NCBI GenBank assembly: GCA_016184115.1
Contig: JACPDH010000057.1
Coordinates: forward strand, 1 to 64,000
Source of the DNA: Acidobacteriota bacterium
GTDB lineage: Bacteria > Acidobacteriota > Thermoanaerobaculia > Gp7-AA8
Direction: 5' to 3'
Length of the DNA: 64,000 bases
Positions 25,229 through 33,452 of this stretch are shown here, one piece after another. How positions within the stretch are numbered: the stretch's first letter is position 1; every line of letters begins with the position of its first letter. A program made the translations under genes and the position numbers. Below the pieces are notes generated by a model. That model made no database searches. It was not told the origin of the DNA and saw only the letters and a program-made list of their open reading frames with translations.

Positions 25229-25280
25229 GTGTTCTGTCCGTGAATTGGGTGCAGTTTCGCCGAATTCACGGACAGAACAC
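25229..25280. repeat. Perfect 18-bp hairpin, also found in part at 44597
   Basis: GTGTTCTGTCCGTGAATT (25229-25246) and its exact complement (25263-25280) enclose a 16-base loop. The first 31 bases recur identically at 44597-44627. It sits in the divergent gap between the SPASM gene and the alpha/beta hydrolase, 18 bases before the latter's start. Confidence 0.85.
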
Positions 25281-25297
25281 GAGTCTCGCGTATCCTG

Positions 25298-26152
25298 ATG
25301 GAGATGTCAGAACAGCCTCATTCGAATACCGATTATCACTCCTCACGCGGAGGCGAATTCGACCTGCCATCGAACGACGTCGTGATCGGAAATCGCCCGC
25401 TGCGCGAGTACACGTTCCCTAACGCACTCCGCAACCCGCGCCGCGCGATCGTCTGCGTCCCCGGCTTCTCGGCCTCGGGGCGCTCCTTCGCCCGGCTCGC
25501 TCCGCTCTCCTCGGCGTGGGACATTCGGATGGTCAACGGCCCGCTCGAGCGCGCCTATCCAGGGGATGCTGTCGACACGCTCGCCGGAGTCATCGCGGAC
25601 TACGCCATGCAATTCGACAGACCGGTGATTCTAGGGACTTCATTCGGCGGTCTCGTCGCAATCAGTGCTGCGCTCCGCATGCGCGGCGCGATCTCGGGGC
25701 TCATTCTCACCGCCGCCTTCGCGAACGGAACGCGGTTAGGGACGCTCCCATTCATGCGCCAGCTGATTCCGGCCATGCAGCTCACGGCGTCTTCGCTCGC
25801 TCCAATCACCGCACGAGTCGTCGGCGGGCCCGGAATCGACTCGGCTGGACGCTCGGCGATCGTCGAGGACGTGCTTGCAATGCCGGCCGACGAGAGGGCG
25901 CGCCGCCTCCGCACGATCTTCTCCACGAATCTGCTGCCGCATCTCGAACAGATCGACGCGCCCGCACTCGTGATCCACGGGCGACGCGACCTTCTCGTTC
26001 CGAAGGCTCGTGCGCTGGAGATGGCACGCGCGCTGCCTCACTGCGACTATCACGAGATTCGCGGTGCAGGCCATCTGCCATACATCACGCATGCGGCAGA
26101 GTTCGTGGCGTTGACGACGGCATTCCTGGAGCGCCTCGGACGCCGGCCATAA
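25298..26152 (+). CDS. Alpha/beta hydrolase
   Basis: A 284-residue serine hydrolase with the canonical fold. The oxyanion region is VCVPGFSASGRSF. The nucleophile elbow GTSFGG (Ser at about 109) follows FDRPVILG. The acid Asp is in VIHGRRDLLVP and the catalytic His is in GAGHLPYITH. No lid domain is obvious, and the cap segment is short. ATG 25298 and ATG 25304 are both possible starts. Substrate class cannot be set, though the acyl-ester or epoxide-hydrolase-like groups are nearest in outline. It stands alone between a hairpin repeat and a short heptad run after its stop. Confidence 0.88.
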   Translation: MEMSEQPHSNTDYHSSRGGEFDLPSNDVVIGNRPLREYTFPNALRNPRRAIVCVPGFSASGRSFARLAPLSSAWDIRMVNGPLERAYPGDAVDTLAGVIADYAMQFDRPVILGTSFGGLVAISAALRMRGAISGLILTAAFANGTRLGTLPFMRQLIPAMQLTASSLAPITARVVGGPGIDSAGRSAIVEDVLAMPADERARRLRTIFSTNLLPHLEQIDAPALVIHGRRDLLVPKARALEMARALPHCDYHEIRGAGHLPYITHAAEFVALTTAFLERLGRRP

Positions 26153-26158
26153 CTTCAG

Positions 26159-26186
26159 GTCATGGGCCATGCGTCATACGTGAAAA
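26159..26186. repeat. Short heptamer run (GGTCATG type)
   Basis: Four degenerate 7-mers with consensus GGYCATG begin seven bases after the hydrolase stop codon. It has the same unit length as the other arrays in this window but yet another unit sequence. Confidence 0.5.
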
Positions 26187-26201
26187 ATCGGATGACTCGC
26201 C

Positions 26202-26957
26202 TCACCCGAACGCTTCCTGCGCGAGCTTCGCGCCACTCTCCATTGCGATCGCACGCGGGTAGACGATGTTGTTCTCCAGATGGATGTGGTGCCGGAGGTG
26301 GCGATCAAACGCCCGCAGGTCGGACCAGAGCGCGAGCACGGAGCGAGGCACATTCGCCGGCAGCCGGTAGTCGGCTGTGAGCTCGCGAATCGTTCGAAGC
26401 CGCTCGGCGATCAGATCATGCTCGAGAAACTCGATCATGATCCGCTCGGTAAGGCTTCGTTCGTAACGAAGCGGCTCGTCACACCCCGTCACCAGCGCCT
26501 GTTCCATTTCCCTGATTCTTCGGAACAAGTCTCGCTCCTCGCGATGCGCATGCACCTGGAGCGTCTCGCCGGCACGCCGGAAGAGGCGCGCCACCCGTGG
26601 GATCACGGGGAATTGCGCCCCATGGCTGCGGCAGGCGCGGTCGAGCCTCGCCGCGAGATGGACGATCGCGCGGTGCTCGAACGCATCGTGCTCCCCGACG
26701 ATGAAGTCGATCAACGCGGAGAGCGGCTCCTTGTTCCACTGGCGAAGCGGGATGCCGCCTCGGTCTGTGCCATCCTCATCGATCTCGCCGAGCTGCTCGA
26801 GCCACTCGTCTGCGTCGATGCCAACAGAGTCACAGGCCTCGAGCAGCGACCGGTTGCCCTTGCAGCAGTAGTCGATTCCCAGCTCCTCCAGCGCAGGAAT
26901 GATCGCTGGAACATCGGTCGCAAGCTCGGATACGCGCCGGCTGGAATTCAGCTTCAC
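26202..26957 (-). CDS. ric: RIC/ScdA-type di-iron iron-sulfur cluster repair protein
   Basis: A 251-residue protein that repairs iron-sulfur clusters damaged by nitric oxide or oxidation. The N-terminal ScdA-type domain has VSELATDVPAIIPALEELGIDYCCKG with the paired Cys. The C-terminal hemerythrin-like bundle has the His/Glu ligands in IVGEHDAFEHRAI, HAHREERDLFRRI, FLEHDLIAERL and HHIHLENNIVYPRA. The start is GTG 26957, six bases after GAGGAGG; the overlapping ATG leads to an immediate stop. It lies next to, and on the same strand as, a Crp/Fnr-type regulator gene, as often seen for nitrosative-stress loci. Confidence 0.92.
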   Translation of the reverse strand: MKLNSSRRVSELATDVPAIIPALEELGIDYCCKGNRSLLEACDSVGIDADEWLEQLGEIDEDGTDRGGIPLRQWNKEPLSALIDFIVGEHDAFEHRAIVHLAARLDRACRSHGAQFPVIPRVARLFRRAGETLQVHAHREERDLFRRIREMEQALVTGCDEPLRYERSLTERIMIEFLEHDLIAERLRTIRELTADYRLPANVPRSVLALWSDLRAFDRHLRHHIHLENNIVYPRAIAMESGAKLAQEAFG

Positions 26958-27102
26958 ATCATCCTCCTCGCGGCTTCCTCACGCGTGCAACATCGCTCCT
27001 CGCATGAGCCGGGAACAGGAGATCAGGCACCGCTCCATGTGAACCCTCGCACCGCGGCCGGTGACGGGTGGGCAAACGCAGGCCAGGGTGGGCCGCGTCA
27101 AC

Positions 27103-27130
27103 GTGCTAAGTGCTGAGTGCTCAGGACTAC
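27103..27130. repeat. Heptamer run overlapping the Crp/Fnr stop codon
   Basis: Four 7-mers: three of GTGCTNA type, then GGACTAC. The TAG stop of the minus-strand Crp/Fnr gene (27127-27129) is inside the last unit. The unit is related to the ACTCAGG arrays at 18845 and 19087. Confidence 0.7.
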
Positions 27131-27849
27131 AGCAACACCATCGCCTCGAGCGCGGCGCGATTGTGAATCACCATCGTGGAGCCGCGGATCGAGAGAATGC
27201 CGCGCTCCCGCATCTCACCAAGGATGCGGGTGACGGTCTCGCGCGACGTCCCGATCAGCTGCGAGACCTCGTGGTGCGTCATCATCATCTTCAGCCGTGT
27301 ACCGGTGGCCCCTTCGCGGCCCGACTCGTCGCACCAGGCGAGGATCAGGTGAGCGAGCTTCTCCGATGCCGAATGCGACAGGCCGAGCGATCGGATGTGA
27401 TCGTTGGCGTTGTGGCACTCGTGACTGAGCTGCTCGGTGACGCGATAGCAGGCGTCAGCATGCTCCCGGATGAACTTGATGAACTCCTCGCGCTTCACGT
27501 GGCGAATCTGGCACGGTTCGATCGTCTCCACCGTCGCCTGATAGGGCGCGTCGAGGATCGCGCTACCGACGCCGAGGAGCTCGCCGGCGTGGGCGACGCG
27601 CGTGATCAGACTCTTACCGTCGCGCGATGCAATGCTCAGCTTCGCCTTACCGCGGCAGATCATGAAGACGCCGCGCGCTGCCTGTCCTTCGACGTACAGC
27701 ACCGATCCACCTGGATAGACCGACGCGACCGATGCCTGATCGAACGCCTTCAGCGCCGCGGCTCCGAGGCTGCAGAAAAAAGTGTCGTCCCGAAAACTGC
27801 AGCTCGAGCAGTTCTCGACAATCTCGAATCCGTATGGCGACGAGCGCAT
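27127..27849 (-). CDS. Crp/Fnr-family transcriptional regulator
   Basis: A 240-residue regulator. Residues 25-140 are a cyclic-nucleotide-binding-type barrel (GGSVLYVEGQAARGVFMICRGKAKL, GELLGVGSAIL). A long dimer helix follows, then a winged helix with MTHHEVSQLIGTSRETVTRILGEM. The N-terminus has three Cys in CSSC and FFC (about residues 13-24), in the region where Fnr proteins carry a cluster, so Fe-S or thiol redox sensing is possible. The four-Cys Fnr pattern is not complete. The start is ATG 27849 with GAGGAGG seven bases upstream; the frame is open 20 codons further. A matching CRP-type palindrome lies at 28086, upstream of the divergent uspA-like gene. Confidence 0.92.
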   Translation of the reverse strand: MRSSPYGFEIVENCSSCSFRDDTFFCSLGAAALKAFDQASVASVYPGGSVLYVEGQAARGVFMICRGKAKLSIASRDGKSLITRVAHAGELLGVGSAILDAPYQATVETIEPCQIRHVKREEFIKFIREHADACYRVTEQLSHECHNANDHIRSLGLSHSASEKLAHLILAWCDESGREGATGTRLKMMMTHHEVSQLIGTSRETVTRILGEMRERGILSIRGSTMVIHNRAALEAMVLL

Positions 27850-28085
27850 CGGGGCCTCCTCTGCGTCCTCCTGCCTACATCCGACCCGTGAGTCTCGCCC
27901 ACTGGACAACGATCTCGTAAAGAAGCCAGACGATGGCGAGCGCCGCCGCCAACTCCGTCACGATCGCGACCAGTACGTCGAGGGTTCTTGCAGTGACCCG
28001 TCGCAATCCAATCCTGCCTTGCCTGGGGCCGGTATCATTGTGCGCTGCACGAGAAACCGCGACTGGTGTGGGGGTTACGCCTCTC

Positions 28086-28101
28086 CGTGACGGAAGTCAC
28101 A
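28086..28101 (+). promoter_or_regulatory. Crp/Fnr-type operator candidate
   Basis: CGTGA-N6-TCACA is present, one mismatch from the TGTGA-N6-TCACA consensus. The inner GTGAC-N4-GTCAC is a perfect palindrome. It lies 120 bases upstream of the UspA start and in the same divergent gap as the regulator gene. The remainder of 27850-28220 shows no credible gene; there is a strong ribosome binding site before 28221. Confidence 0.55.
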
Positions 28102-28220
28102 GTGGCGCACTGCCACCAAATTTGTGATACCCGGACCAAAATCGGGTGATTCGCAAACCGGGTGCCTTCGCTCGTTCGGACGCATATTGAAACAGGGTCC
28201 TTTCCCGGAAAGGAGGAGCC

Positions 28221-29135
28221 ATGAACAGCTTCTCTCCACACCGTATCCTCGTCCCTGTCGACTTCACCGACACGTCGACCGTTGCGCTCGCTACCGCCCG
28301 CCGCCTTGCGGAGGGTTATGACGCGGAGATGCTCGCGCTCTTCGCTGACACCTTCGTTCCGCCAATTGCGTACGCCGACGTTCCAGTCGGCTGGTACGAC
28401 GAGAATCTCGACGAACTGAAAGGCGCCGCCACGACGCGCCTCGTAAGCTACCTTCGCGAGCACGTTGGCGAGGTTGCGAAGTGGGAAGCGCGTGTCGTGA
28501 CCGACACGCCGGTCCATGCCATCCTCGCGACCGCGAACGAGTGGAACGCTGACCTCGTCGTGATGGGCACGCACGGTTGGTCGGGCTGGCGGCGTGTCCT
28601 GCTCGGCTCGGTCGCCGAGTCAGTGCTCCACGAGCTCGACGTACCGATCGTCACGATCCGTCACCGCGATGGAGAGCCGGCGACAGGGATCAACGGCATC
28701 AAACGGCTGCTCTGTCCGGTCAACTACAGCGAAGTCGCTCGCGAAGCGATCGCCGTCGCTGGCTCGATCGCCGAGGCATTCGACGGCGAGATCTACGTCG
28801 TCCACGTCATCGAGGCAGAGCGTACTGAACCGCACGAGGGAGACCTCGACGCCCTGCGCGAATGGATTCCGCACGAGATGCGCCATCGCTGCCTCTACAA
28901 GGAGCTGGTGATTCATGGGCATGCGGCAGAGATGGTGATCGACCTCGCGGCCAAGCTCGAAAGCGACATGATCGTCGTTGGCGCCCAGCATCGTCGCTTC
29001 GTCGATACGACCGTGATCGGTACGACGACGGAACGGATCCTGCGCCACGCCGGCTGCCCGGTCATCACGGTCGTCCGCAAAGTCGGGTCGTCGACGATTG
29101 CCACGACGGAAGCGGGGAAGGCGGCCACGGCCTAA
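28221..29135 (+). CDS. Tandem-domain universal stress protein (UspA family)
   Basis: A 304-residue cytosolic protein with two Usp domains (about 1-150 and 160-290). Domain 1 starts RILVPVDFTDTS and has an intact ATP-binding GX2GX9GS motif in GTHGWSGWRRVLLGS. Domain 2 starts RLLCPVNYSE, and its motif is degraded (GAQHRRFVDTTVIGTTTE), so it probably does not bind nucleotide in the usual way. AAAGGAGG lies six bases before the ATG. It is divergent from the Crp/Fnr-type regulator, with a CRP-type palindrome between them. A role in low-oxygen or stationary-phase stress under that regulator is likely but inferred. Confidence 0.92.
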   Translation: MNSFSPHRILVPVDFTDTSTVALATARRLAEGYDAEMLALFADTFVPPIAYADVPVGWYDENLDELKGAATTRLVSYLREHVGEVAKWEARVVTDTPVHAILATANEWNADLVVMGTHGWSGWRRVLLGSVAESVLHELDVPIVTIRHRDGEPATGINGIKRLLCPVNYSEVAREAIAVAGSIAEAFDGEIYVVHVIEAERTEPHEGDLDALREWIPHEMRHRCLYKELVIHGHAAEMVIDLAAKLESDMIVVGAQHRRFVDTTVIGTTTERILRHAGCPVITVVRKVGSSTIATTEAGKAATA

Positions 29136-29246
29136 CAAAGCCGTACCACCTGCCGTGCCATGCACCGGCGACGCGGAAGCGTGAGCCTCCCGGGTCCGAT
29201 GTCACGTTCAATGGCATTGGATTAACCCAATTGGCCTGAACTTAGC

Positions 29247-29344
29247 GAAGTTAGAACGTAGAACGGTGAATGGCGAACCCTGAAACCCCCGCCCGAGGCC
29301 CTTTCTGGGTTCAAACTTCATCGTTCATCGTTCTAACTTCAGCT
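29247..29344. repeat. Heptad palindrome, family A copy 3
   Basis: Six GAA-heptads (29247-29288) face TTC-heptads (29303-29344). The pairing extends outward: GGCCTGAACTTA before the left arm matches the complement of TACGTTCAAGCC after the right arm. It is the best-preserved copy with copy 1. It lies between the uspA gene and the convergent FKBP gene. Confidence 0.85.
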
Positions 29345-29447
29345 TCTTCCGCTTACGTTCAAGCCATCGGGGCACGGCAAGCCGTGCCCCGTTTGCAACT
29401 TGAACGCGTCGTCGCGCAACCGGTCGATTGCCGGGCGCCGATTCCAA

Positions 29448-30242
29448 CTACTCGATGGCGATCAGCTCGACGTCGAAGACCAGCATGCCACGCGGCTCCT
29501 GCTTTCCTTCGTACGCCATGCCCTCGGGGATCCAGAACCGCCGGCGCTCCCCTTCGACCATGAGCTGCAGCCCTTCGGTCCATCCGCGAATGACCTGATT
29601 CAACTGGAACTTCGCCGGGCGCGGCTGGTTGAACGACGTATCGAACATGAAGCCGTCCGTCTTCCAACCGATGTAGTTGACCGTTACGACACTCTGCGTA
29701 TCGGGGTGGATCTTTCCGGTACCGGCATGAAGTACTTTTGAGCGAAGGCCTCCGCGTCCCTTCTCCGCGTCGGCAGGCGGAGCTGCGACGTCGGAAGGAG
29801 CCTTGAGGCTCTGGAAGTCAATCAGTTCGATATCGAACACGAGCATGCCGGCGGGCGCACCTGCCCTTCCTTTGTAAGCAAGCTCTTCGGGGATCCATAG
29901 GCGCCGCTTTTCGCCCGTGACCATCATCGGAACGCCTTCGCCCCAACCGGTGATGAGCTTGTTGAGCGGAAACGTGATCGAGCGGCCCCGAGCGACGGAG
30001 CTGTCGAACATCTTCCCGTCAGTGGTCCAACCGGTGTAGTGAACGGTAACGACGTCGGTCGAAGCGGGGTGCTCCGTTCCGGTTCCCTTCTCGAGAACCT
30101 TCCAGGCGAGACCCGACTCGGACTTCGCAGCGTCGGCTGGCACGGCGGCGACATCTTCGGGAGCAGGAATATCCGCGGCGCCGGCAGCGAGCGACGCGGC
30201 GGTGACGACGAGCATTGAGAAGAGTGCGCGGAGCGATTTCAT
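29448..30242 (-). CDS. Exported tandem FKBP-type peptidyl-prolyl isomerase
   Basis: A 264-residue protein with a signal peptide (residues 1-23, core LFSMLVVTAASLAAGA) and two FKBP domains. Domain 1 has VTVHYTGWTTDGKMFDSS, FPLNKLITGWGEGVPMM and RRLWIPEELAY. Domain 2 has VTVNYIGWKTDGFMFDTS, QLNQVIRGWTEGLQLM and RRFWIPEGMAY. The domains are joined by a short Pro/Ala linker, and both begin with a similar AP..VAA.PADA segment, so the unit was duplicated whole. The start is ATG 30242; the longer frame would put charged residues before the signal peptide. It likely works on folding in the periplasm. A second, single-domain FKBP is at 60213. Confidence 0.92.
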   Translation of the reverse strand: MKSLRALFSMLVVTAASLAAGAADIPAPEDVAAVPADAAKSESGLAWKVLEKGTGTEHPASTDVVTVHYTGWTTDGKMFDSSVARGRSITFPLNKLITGWGEGVPMMVTGEKRRLWIPEELAYKGRAGAPAGMLVFDIELIDFQSLKAPSDVAAPPADAEKGRGGLRSKVLHAGTGKIHPDTQSVVTVNYIGWKTDGFMFDTSFNQPRPAKFQLNQVIRGWTEGLQLMVEGERRRFWIPEGMAYEGKQEPRGMLVFDVELIAIE

Positions 30243-30289
30243 GGCGCGTAGGGTGCTACGGAAAACGCGCGTTTGCAAGTGTCAGGATT

Positions 30290-30326
30290 GAAAACCGGCC
30301 CGGCGCCATGGGGTCGCGCCGGGCCG
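30290..30326 (-). terminator. Rho-independent terminator of the cDPGS-like gene
   Basis: A perfect 11-bp GC stem (30296-30306 with 30316-30326) and a 9-base loop. On the minus strand it is followed by GTTTT. It lies 22 bases past the minus-strand stop at 30349. Confidence 0.7.
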
Positions 30327-30348
30327 TGAGTATCCGTTTACGTGCGAC

Positions 30349-31665
30349 TTAGCCGCGAACCGCGGCCAGGACCATCTCTCGGAGCGAAGGATCGTCGACG
30401 TCGAGGTCGTAACGCGCGCGAACCATCGGCTTTTCGATCTTGAGGATCCGCGTCAGATCGATCGGCGTTCCAATCACGACGACGTCGCACGGTGTGCGTT
30501 GGATCGTTGCCTCGAGGTCTGCGATCTGTTTCGGGTCGTACCCCATCGCGGGAAGGATTCCCTTCGCGTTCGGGTACTTCGCGTAGGTCGCTGCGATGGA
30601 ATCGACGGCGTATGGACTCGGGTCGACGATTTCGGTCGCGCCAGCCGCACGCGCGGCGACGACGCCGGCGCCAAACGTCATTCCGCCGTGCGTGAGCGTC
30701 GGGCCGTCCTCGATGACCAACGCCTTCTTCCCCTTGACGGCATCGGGGTCGCTCAGCGCGACGGGCGACTTGGCCCGGATTACTTTCGCGCGCGGATTCA
30801 GCCGCTTCGCGGCGTCTTCAATCGCCCCAATGTTCTTTTCGTCCGCGGTGTCGCATTTGTTGATCACGATCACGTCGGCACGCAGGAAGTTCGTTTCACT
30901 TGGGTAGTACGACGTCTCGTGACCTGCACGGTGCGGGTCGGCAATGCAGATGTAGAGCGACGGCTTGTAGAACGGCATGTCGTTGTTGCCGCCATCCCAG
31001 AGCACGATGTCGGCTTCCTTCTCGGCCGCGGCGAGAATCTGTCCGTAGTCGACGCCGGCGTAGACGACGAAGCCGTTGTCGATATGCGGCTCGTACTCCT
31101 CTCGTTCCTCGATCGTGCACTTCTCGGTCGTAAGGTCCTCGTAGTTCGCGAATCGCTGGCACGCCTGCTTCGCCAGATCACCGTAAGGCATCGGATGGCG
31201 GACCGCGACGACCTTCTTGCCGGTCTCTTTGACGACGCGCGAGATCCAGCGCGTCGTTTGACTCTTGCCCGAACCGGTTCGCACCGCCGTGATCGCGACG
31301 ACCGGCTTCGTCGAGGCGAGCATCGTGCGATCGGCCGCGAGAAGCCAGAAATCGGCGCCAGCCGCGTTGCAGAGCGCCGCCATGTGCATCACGTGCGCGT
31401 AGGAGACGTCCGAGTACGAAAAAACGCAGGCGTCGACCTTCTTTTCGCGGATCAGCGACTCGAGCTCCTTCTCATCGACGATCGGGATGCCATGTGGATA
31501 ACGGTCACCGGCGAGCACCGCCGGATAGGTGCGCCCGTCGATCCCAGGGATCTGGGTCGCGGTGAATGCGACGACATCGACTGTCGCGTCGTCGCGGAAG
31601 ACGGTGTTGAAGTTATGAAAATCCCGGCCTGCAGCGCCGAGGATTGCAATGCGCTTCGGTACCAT
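30349..31665 (-). CDS. Cyclic 2,3-diphosphoglycerate synthetase-like P-loop protein
   Basis: A 438-residue protein of the cDPGS family, first known from hyperthermophilic archaea, where it makes cyclic 2,3-diphosphoglycerate. The N-terminal Rossmann-like part has RIAILGAAGRDFHNFN and FSYSDVSYAHVM. The P-loop is TAVRTGSGKSQTTR, followed by VLWDGGNNDMPFY (Walker B-like), a NKCD G-protein-like base motif, and VVIGTPIDLTRIL near the end. I start at ATG 31665, eight bases after AAGGAGG, and not at the upstream frame opening. Bacterial homologues are often annotated only as GTPases, so the product is not certain. The gene has its own terminator. Confidence 0.82.
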   Translation of the reverse strand: MVPKRIAILGAAGRDFHNFNTVFRDDATVDVVAFTATQIPGIDGRTYPAVLAGDRYPHGIPIVDEKELESLIREKKVDACVFSYSDVSYAHVMHMAALCNAAGADFWLLAADRTMLASTKPVVAITAVRTGSGKSQTTRWISRVVKETGKKVVAVRHPMPYGDLAKQACQRFANYEDLTTEKCTIEEREEYEPHIDNGFVVYAGVDYGQILAAAEKEADIVLWDGGNNDMPFYKPSLYICIADPHRAGHETSYYPSETNFLRADVIVINKCDTADEKNIGAIEDAAKRLNPRAKVIRAKSPVALSDPDAVKGKKALVIEDGPTLTHGGMTFGAGVVAARAAGATEIVDPSPYAVDSIAATYAKYPNAKGILPAMGYDPKQIADLEATIQRTPCDVVVIGTPIDLTRILKIEKPMVRARYDLDVDDPSLREMVLAAVRG

Positions 31666-31877
31666 GAAGAGAGCCTCCTTTTGGCCGTGAGCATGGGTAT
31701 CATGCACGCAAACGTGGGGTGGGTGACACCGTTCACCGCGCGCTGTGACCTCGGCTGTCGCCTCACCGGCGGAATTCACCCTCTTCCCACCCGGTTGGTC
31801 GAACCTGCGCCCCGATCAGGCAGAATCGAGGAGAATGTGACGCGAAACGTGCCATCGTTCCGCGTGTAGCCGCATCC

Positions 31878-32291
31878 ATGACCGACTCCCAGAAGACACG
31901 AAAAGGCCTCGAGGGGCTCCGAATCGCACTCGTCGACGACGAACGGCTGACCCTCAAACTTCTCTCCGCGCTGCTCGCTCGCGAAGGGGCGGCCGTCGTG
32001 ACGTTCAACAACGCCGACGATCTGCTGGAGAAGCACGACCTGGCCTCATTCGACGTTCTCCTGAGCGACATGCACATGCCGATCTGCGACGGCCACTCGC
32101 TGATTCGCGAAGTGCGTCGGCGCCCCGTGGAACAGGGGGGCAAGATCCCCGCGATCGCCCTGACCGCCTACGCACAACACGACGTTCTCGCACGCGCGAT
32201 CGTCGAAGGCTTCAATGACTACATGACGAAGCCGGTCGATCCGAAGGAGCTCGTCACGCTGATTCACAAGCTGCTCGGAACCGGGTCGTAG
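31878..32291 (+). CDS. Single-domain response regulator (CheY-like)
   Basis: A 137-residue receiver domain without an output domain. The acidic pair is in IALVDDER, the phospho-acceptor Asp in FDVLLSDMHMP, the Thr in AIALTAY and the Lys in YMTKPVD. All key residues are present, so it should be phosphorylated. The cognate kinase is not adjacent. PAS protein 39267-41645 has no kinase domain and is not a candidate donor. It is divergent from the cDPGS-like gene. Confidence 0.92.
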   Translation: MTDSQKTRKGLEGLRIALVDDERLTLKLLSALLAREGAAVVTFNNADDLLEKHDLASFDVLLSDMHMPICDGHSLIREVRRRPVEQGGKIPAIALTAYAQHDVLARAIVEGFNDYMTKPVDPKELVTLIHKLLGTGS

Positions 32292-32409
32292 GAAAGGCGG
32301 CGGAACGCACAGTCCACGTGCCGCAAACCCCTCTGCAACTGGCCAGCAAAGAACGCCGTCCGCATTCGCTCGCCATTTCCTGCCACTCTCGCCTTCTGCC
32401 TGCACCCGA

Positions 32410-32451
32410 ACTCCGCATTCAACGTTCCGCGTTCCGCATTCCGCGTTCCGC
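32410..32451. repeat. Heptamer array (GTTCCGC type)
   Basis: Six 7-mers, four of them RTTCCGC. A reversed unit GCGGAAC occurs at 32300-32306, just past the receiver gene stop, so the site again has inverted arms. The region 32292-32507 holds no credible gene. Confidence 0.75.
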
Positions 32452-32507
32452 ACACCGGCTGTCCACCTTTCTCGTTTCCCTGCGTATTCAGAGGACAAGG
32501 AGCCATC

Positions 32508-33452
32508 ATGACCTCGAAAACGCACAATTCCCTCCGCATTCTGATGCTCGCCGCGGTCATCGCGGCCTTCGCGGCTGTCACCGCGGCGCAGCCGACGGGC
32601 ACGGCGCCAAACTCCACTACGTCGAGCAAGGCGGCGACTGAGTCGGTTACTACACGATCCGAAACGGAGACCTCCGACAGCTTCGACAGCCGCTCGACGC
32701 GCGACCACTTCAGTGCGCTTCTCGATCGCCATCCGCACGAAGTCGGCGTGATGCTCAAACTCGATCCGACGCTCTTCAGGAACGAGGCGTGGATCGCCGC
32801 CTATCCTGCCCTGCGCGATTTCATCGCCGCGCACCCGGAAGTGCCGCAGAACCCGTCGTACTACCTCGAGCGCGTCTACGTACCGGGCGACGACGCGCCC
32901 GAGCCTGCCGCGCTCCGGATGACGCGCAACATGATCGAAGGCGTGCAGGTCTTCGTCGTCATGCTCACGTTCCTCGGAGCTGCGATCTGGCTCATCAAAA
33001 CGCTCCTCGAGCATCGCCGCTGGAGCCGCGTCTCGAGAGTTCAGACTGAGATCTACAACAAGCTGCTCGACCGCTTCACGTCGCACGAAGATTTGATGCG
33101 CTACGTCCAGAGCGAAGCAGGAAAGAACTTCATTCAGTCGGCGATCTCGCCGATCTCGACCGGCACCGCAGCACAGCTCTCGGCCCCGATCGGACGCATT
33201 CTCTGGTCCGCCCAGGCCGGAATCGTCCTTGTGATGATCGGCGTCGGCCTCCAGTTCGTCAGCGGACGGTTGCATCCCGACGCAGCGGGCGCCGTATCGA
33301 CCTTCGGCATCCTCGCCCTCTGTGCCGGCCTTGGGTTCACGCTTTCCGCCTTCGTCGCCTGGGTCGTGTCGCGGCGACTCGGGATCCTGCCGTCAACCCC
33401 CGAACCGAATGAAACAGAGATGACCTCCACGCGTACACTTGGCGAGAGATGA
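32508..33452 (+). CDS. Exported membrane protein of unknown function, first gene of an ECF sigma operon
   Basis: A 314-residue protein. A signal peptide or first helix covers residues 8-27, a Ser/Thr-rich segment reaches about 70, and a conserved-looking extracytoplasmic stretch follows with HPHEVGVMLKLDP and DFIAAHPEVPQNPSYYLERVYVP. There are then three transmembrane helices (about 145-165, 245-262, 272-292). I do not recognise the family. The ATG at 32508 follows AAGGAG. The stop overlaps the start of the sigma-factor gene (ATGA at 33449), so it is translationally coupled. It may sense envelope state and feed the sigma/anti-sigma pair. Confidence 0.82.
   Translation: MTSKTHNSLRILMLAAVIAAFAAVTAAQPTGTAPNSTTSSKAATESVTTRSETETSDSFDSRSTRDHFSALLDRHPHEVGVMLKLDPTLFRNEAWIAAYPALRDFIAAHPEVPQNPSYYLERVYVPGDDAPEPAALRMTRNMIEGVQVFVVMLTFLGAAIWLIKTLLEHRRWSRVSRVQTEIYNKLLDRFTSHEDLMRYVQSEAGKNFIQSAISPISTGTAAQLSAPIGRILWSAQAGIVLVMIGVGLQFVSGRLHPDAAGAVSTFGILALCAGLGFTLSAFVAWVVSRRLGILPSTPEPNETEMTSTRTLGER

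Noticed and set aside
30499-31869. 456-codon plus-strand frame opposite the cDPGS-like gene
   Set aside because: It is the antisense of a gene with clear motifs and ribosome site; the composition is Arg/Val/Asp-rich and no family is recognisable.
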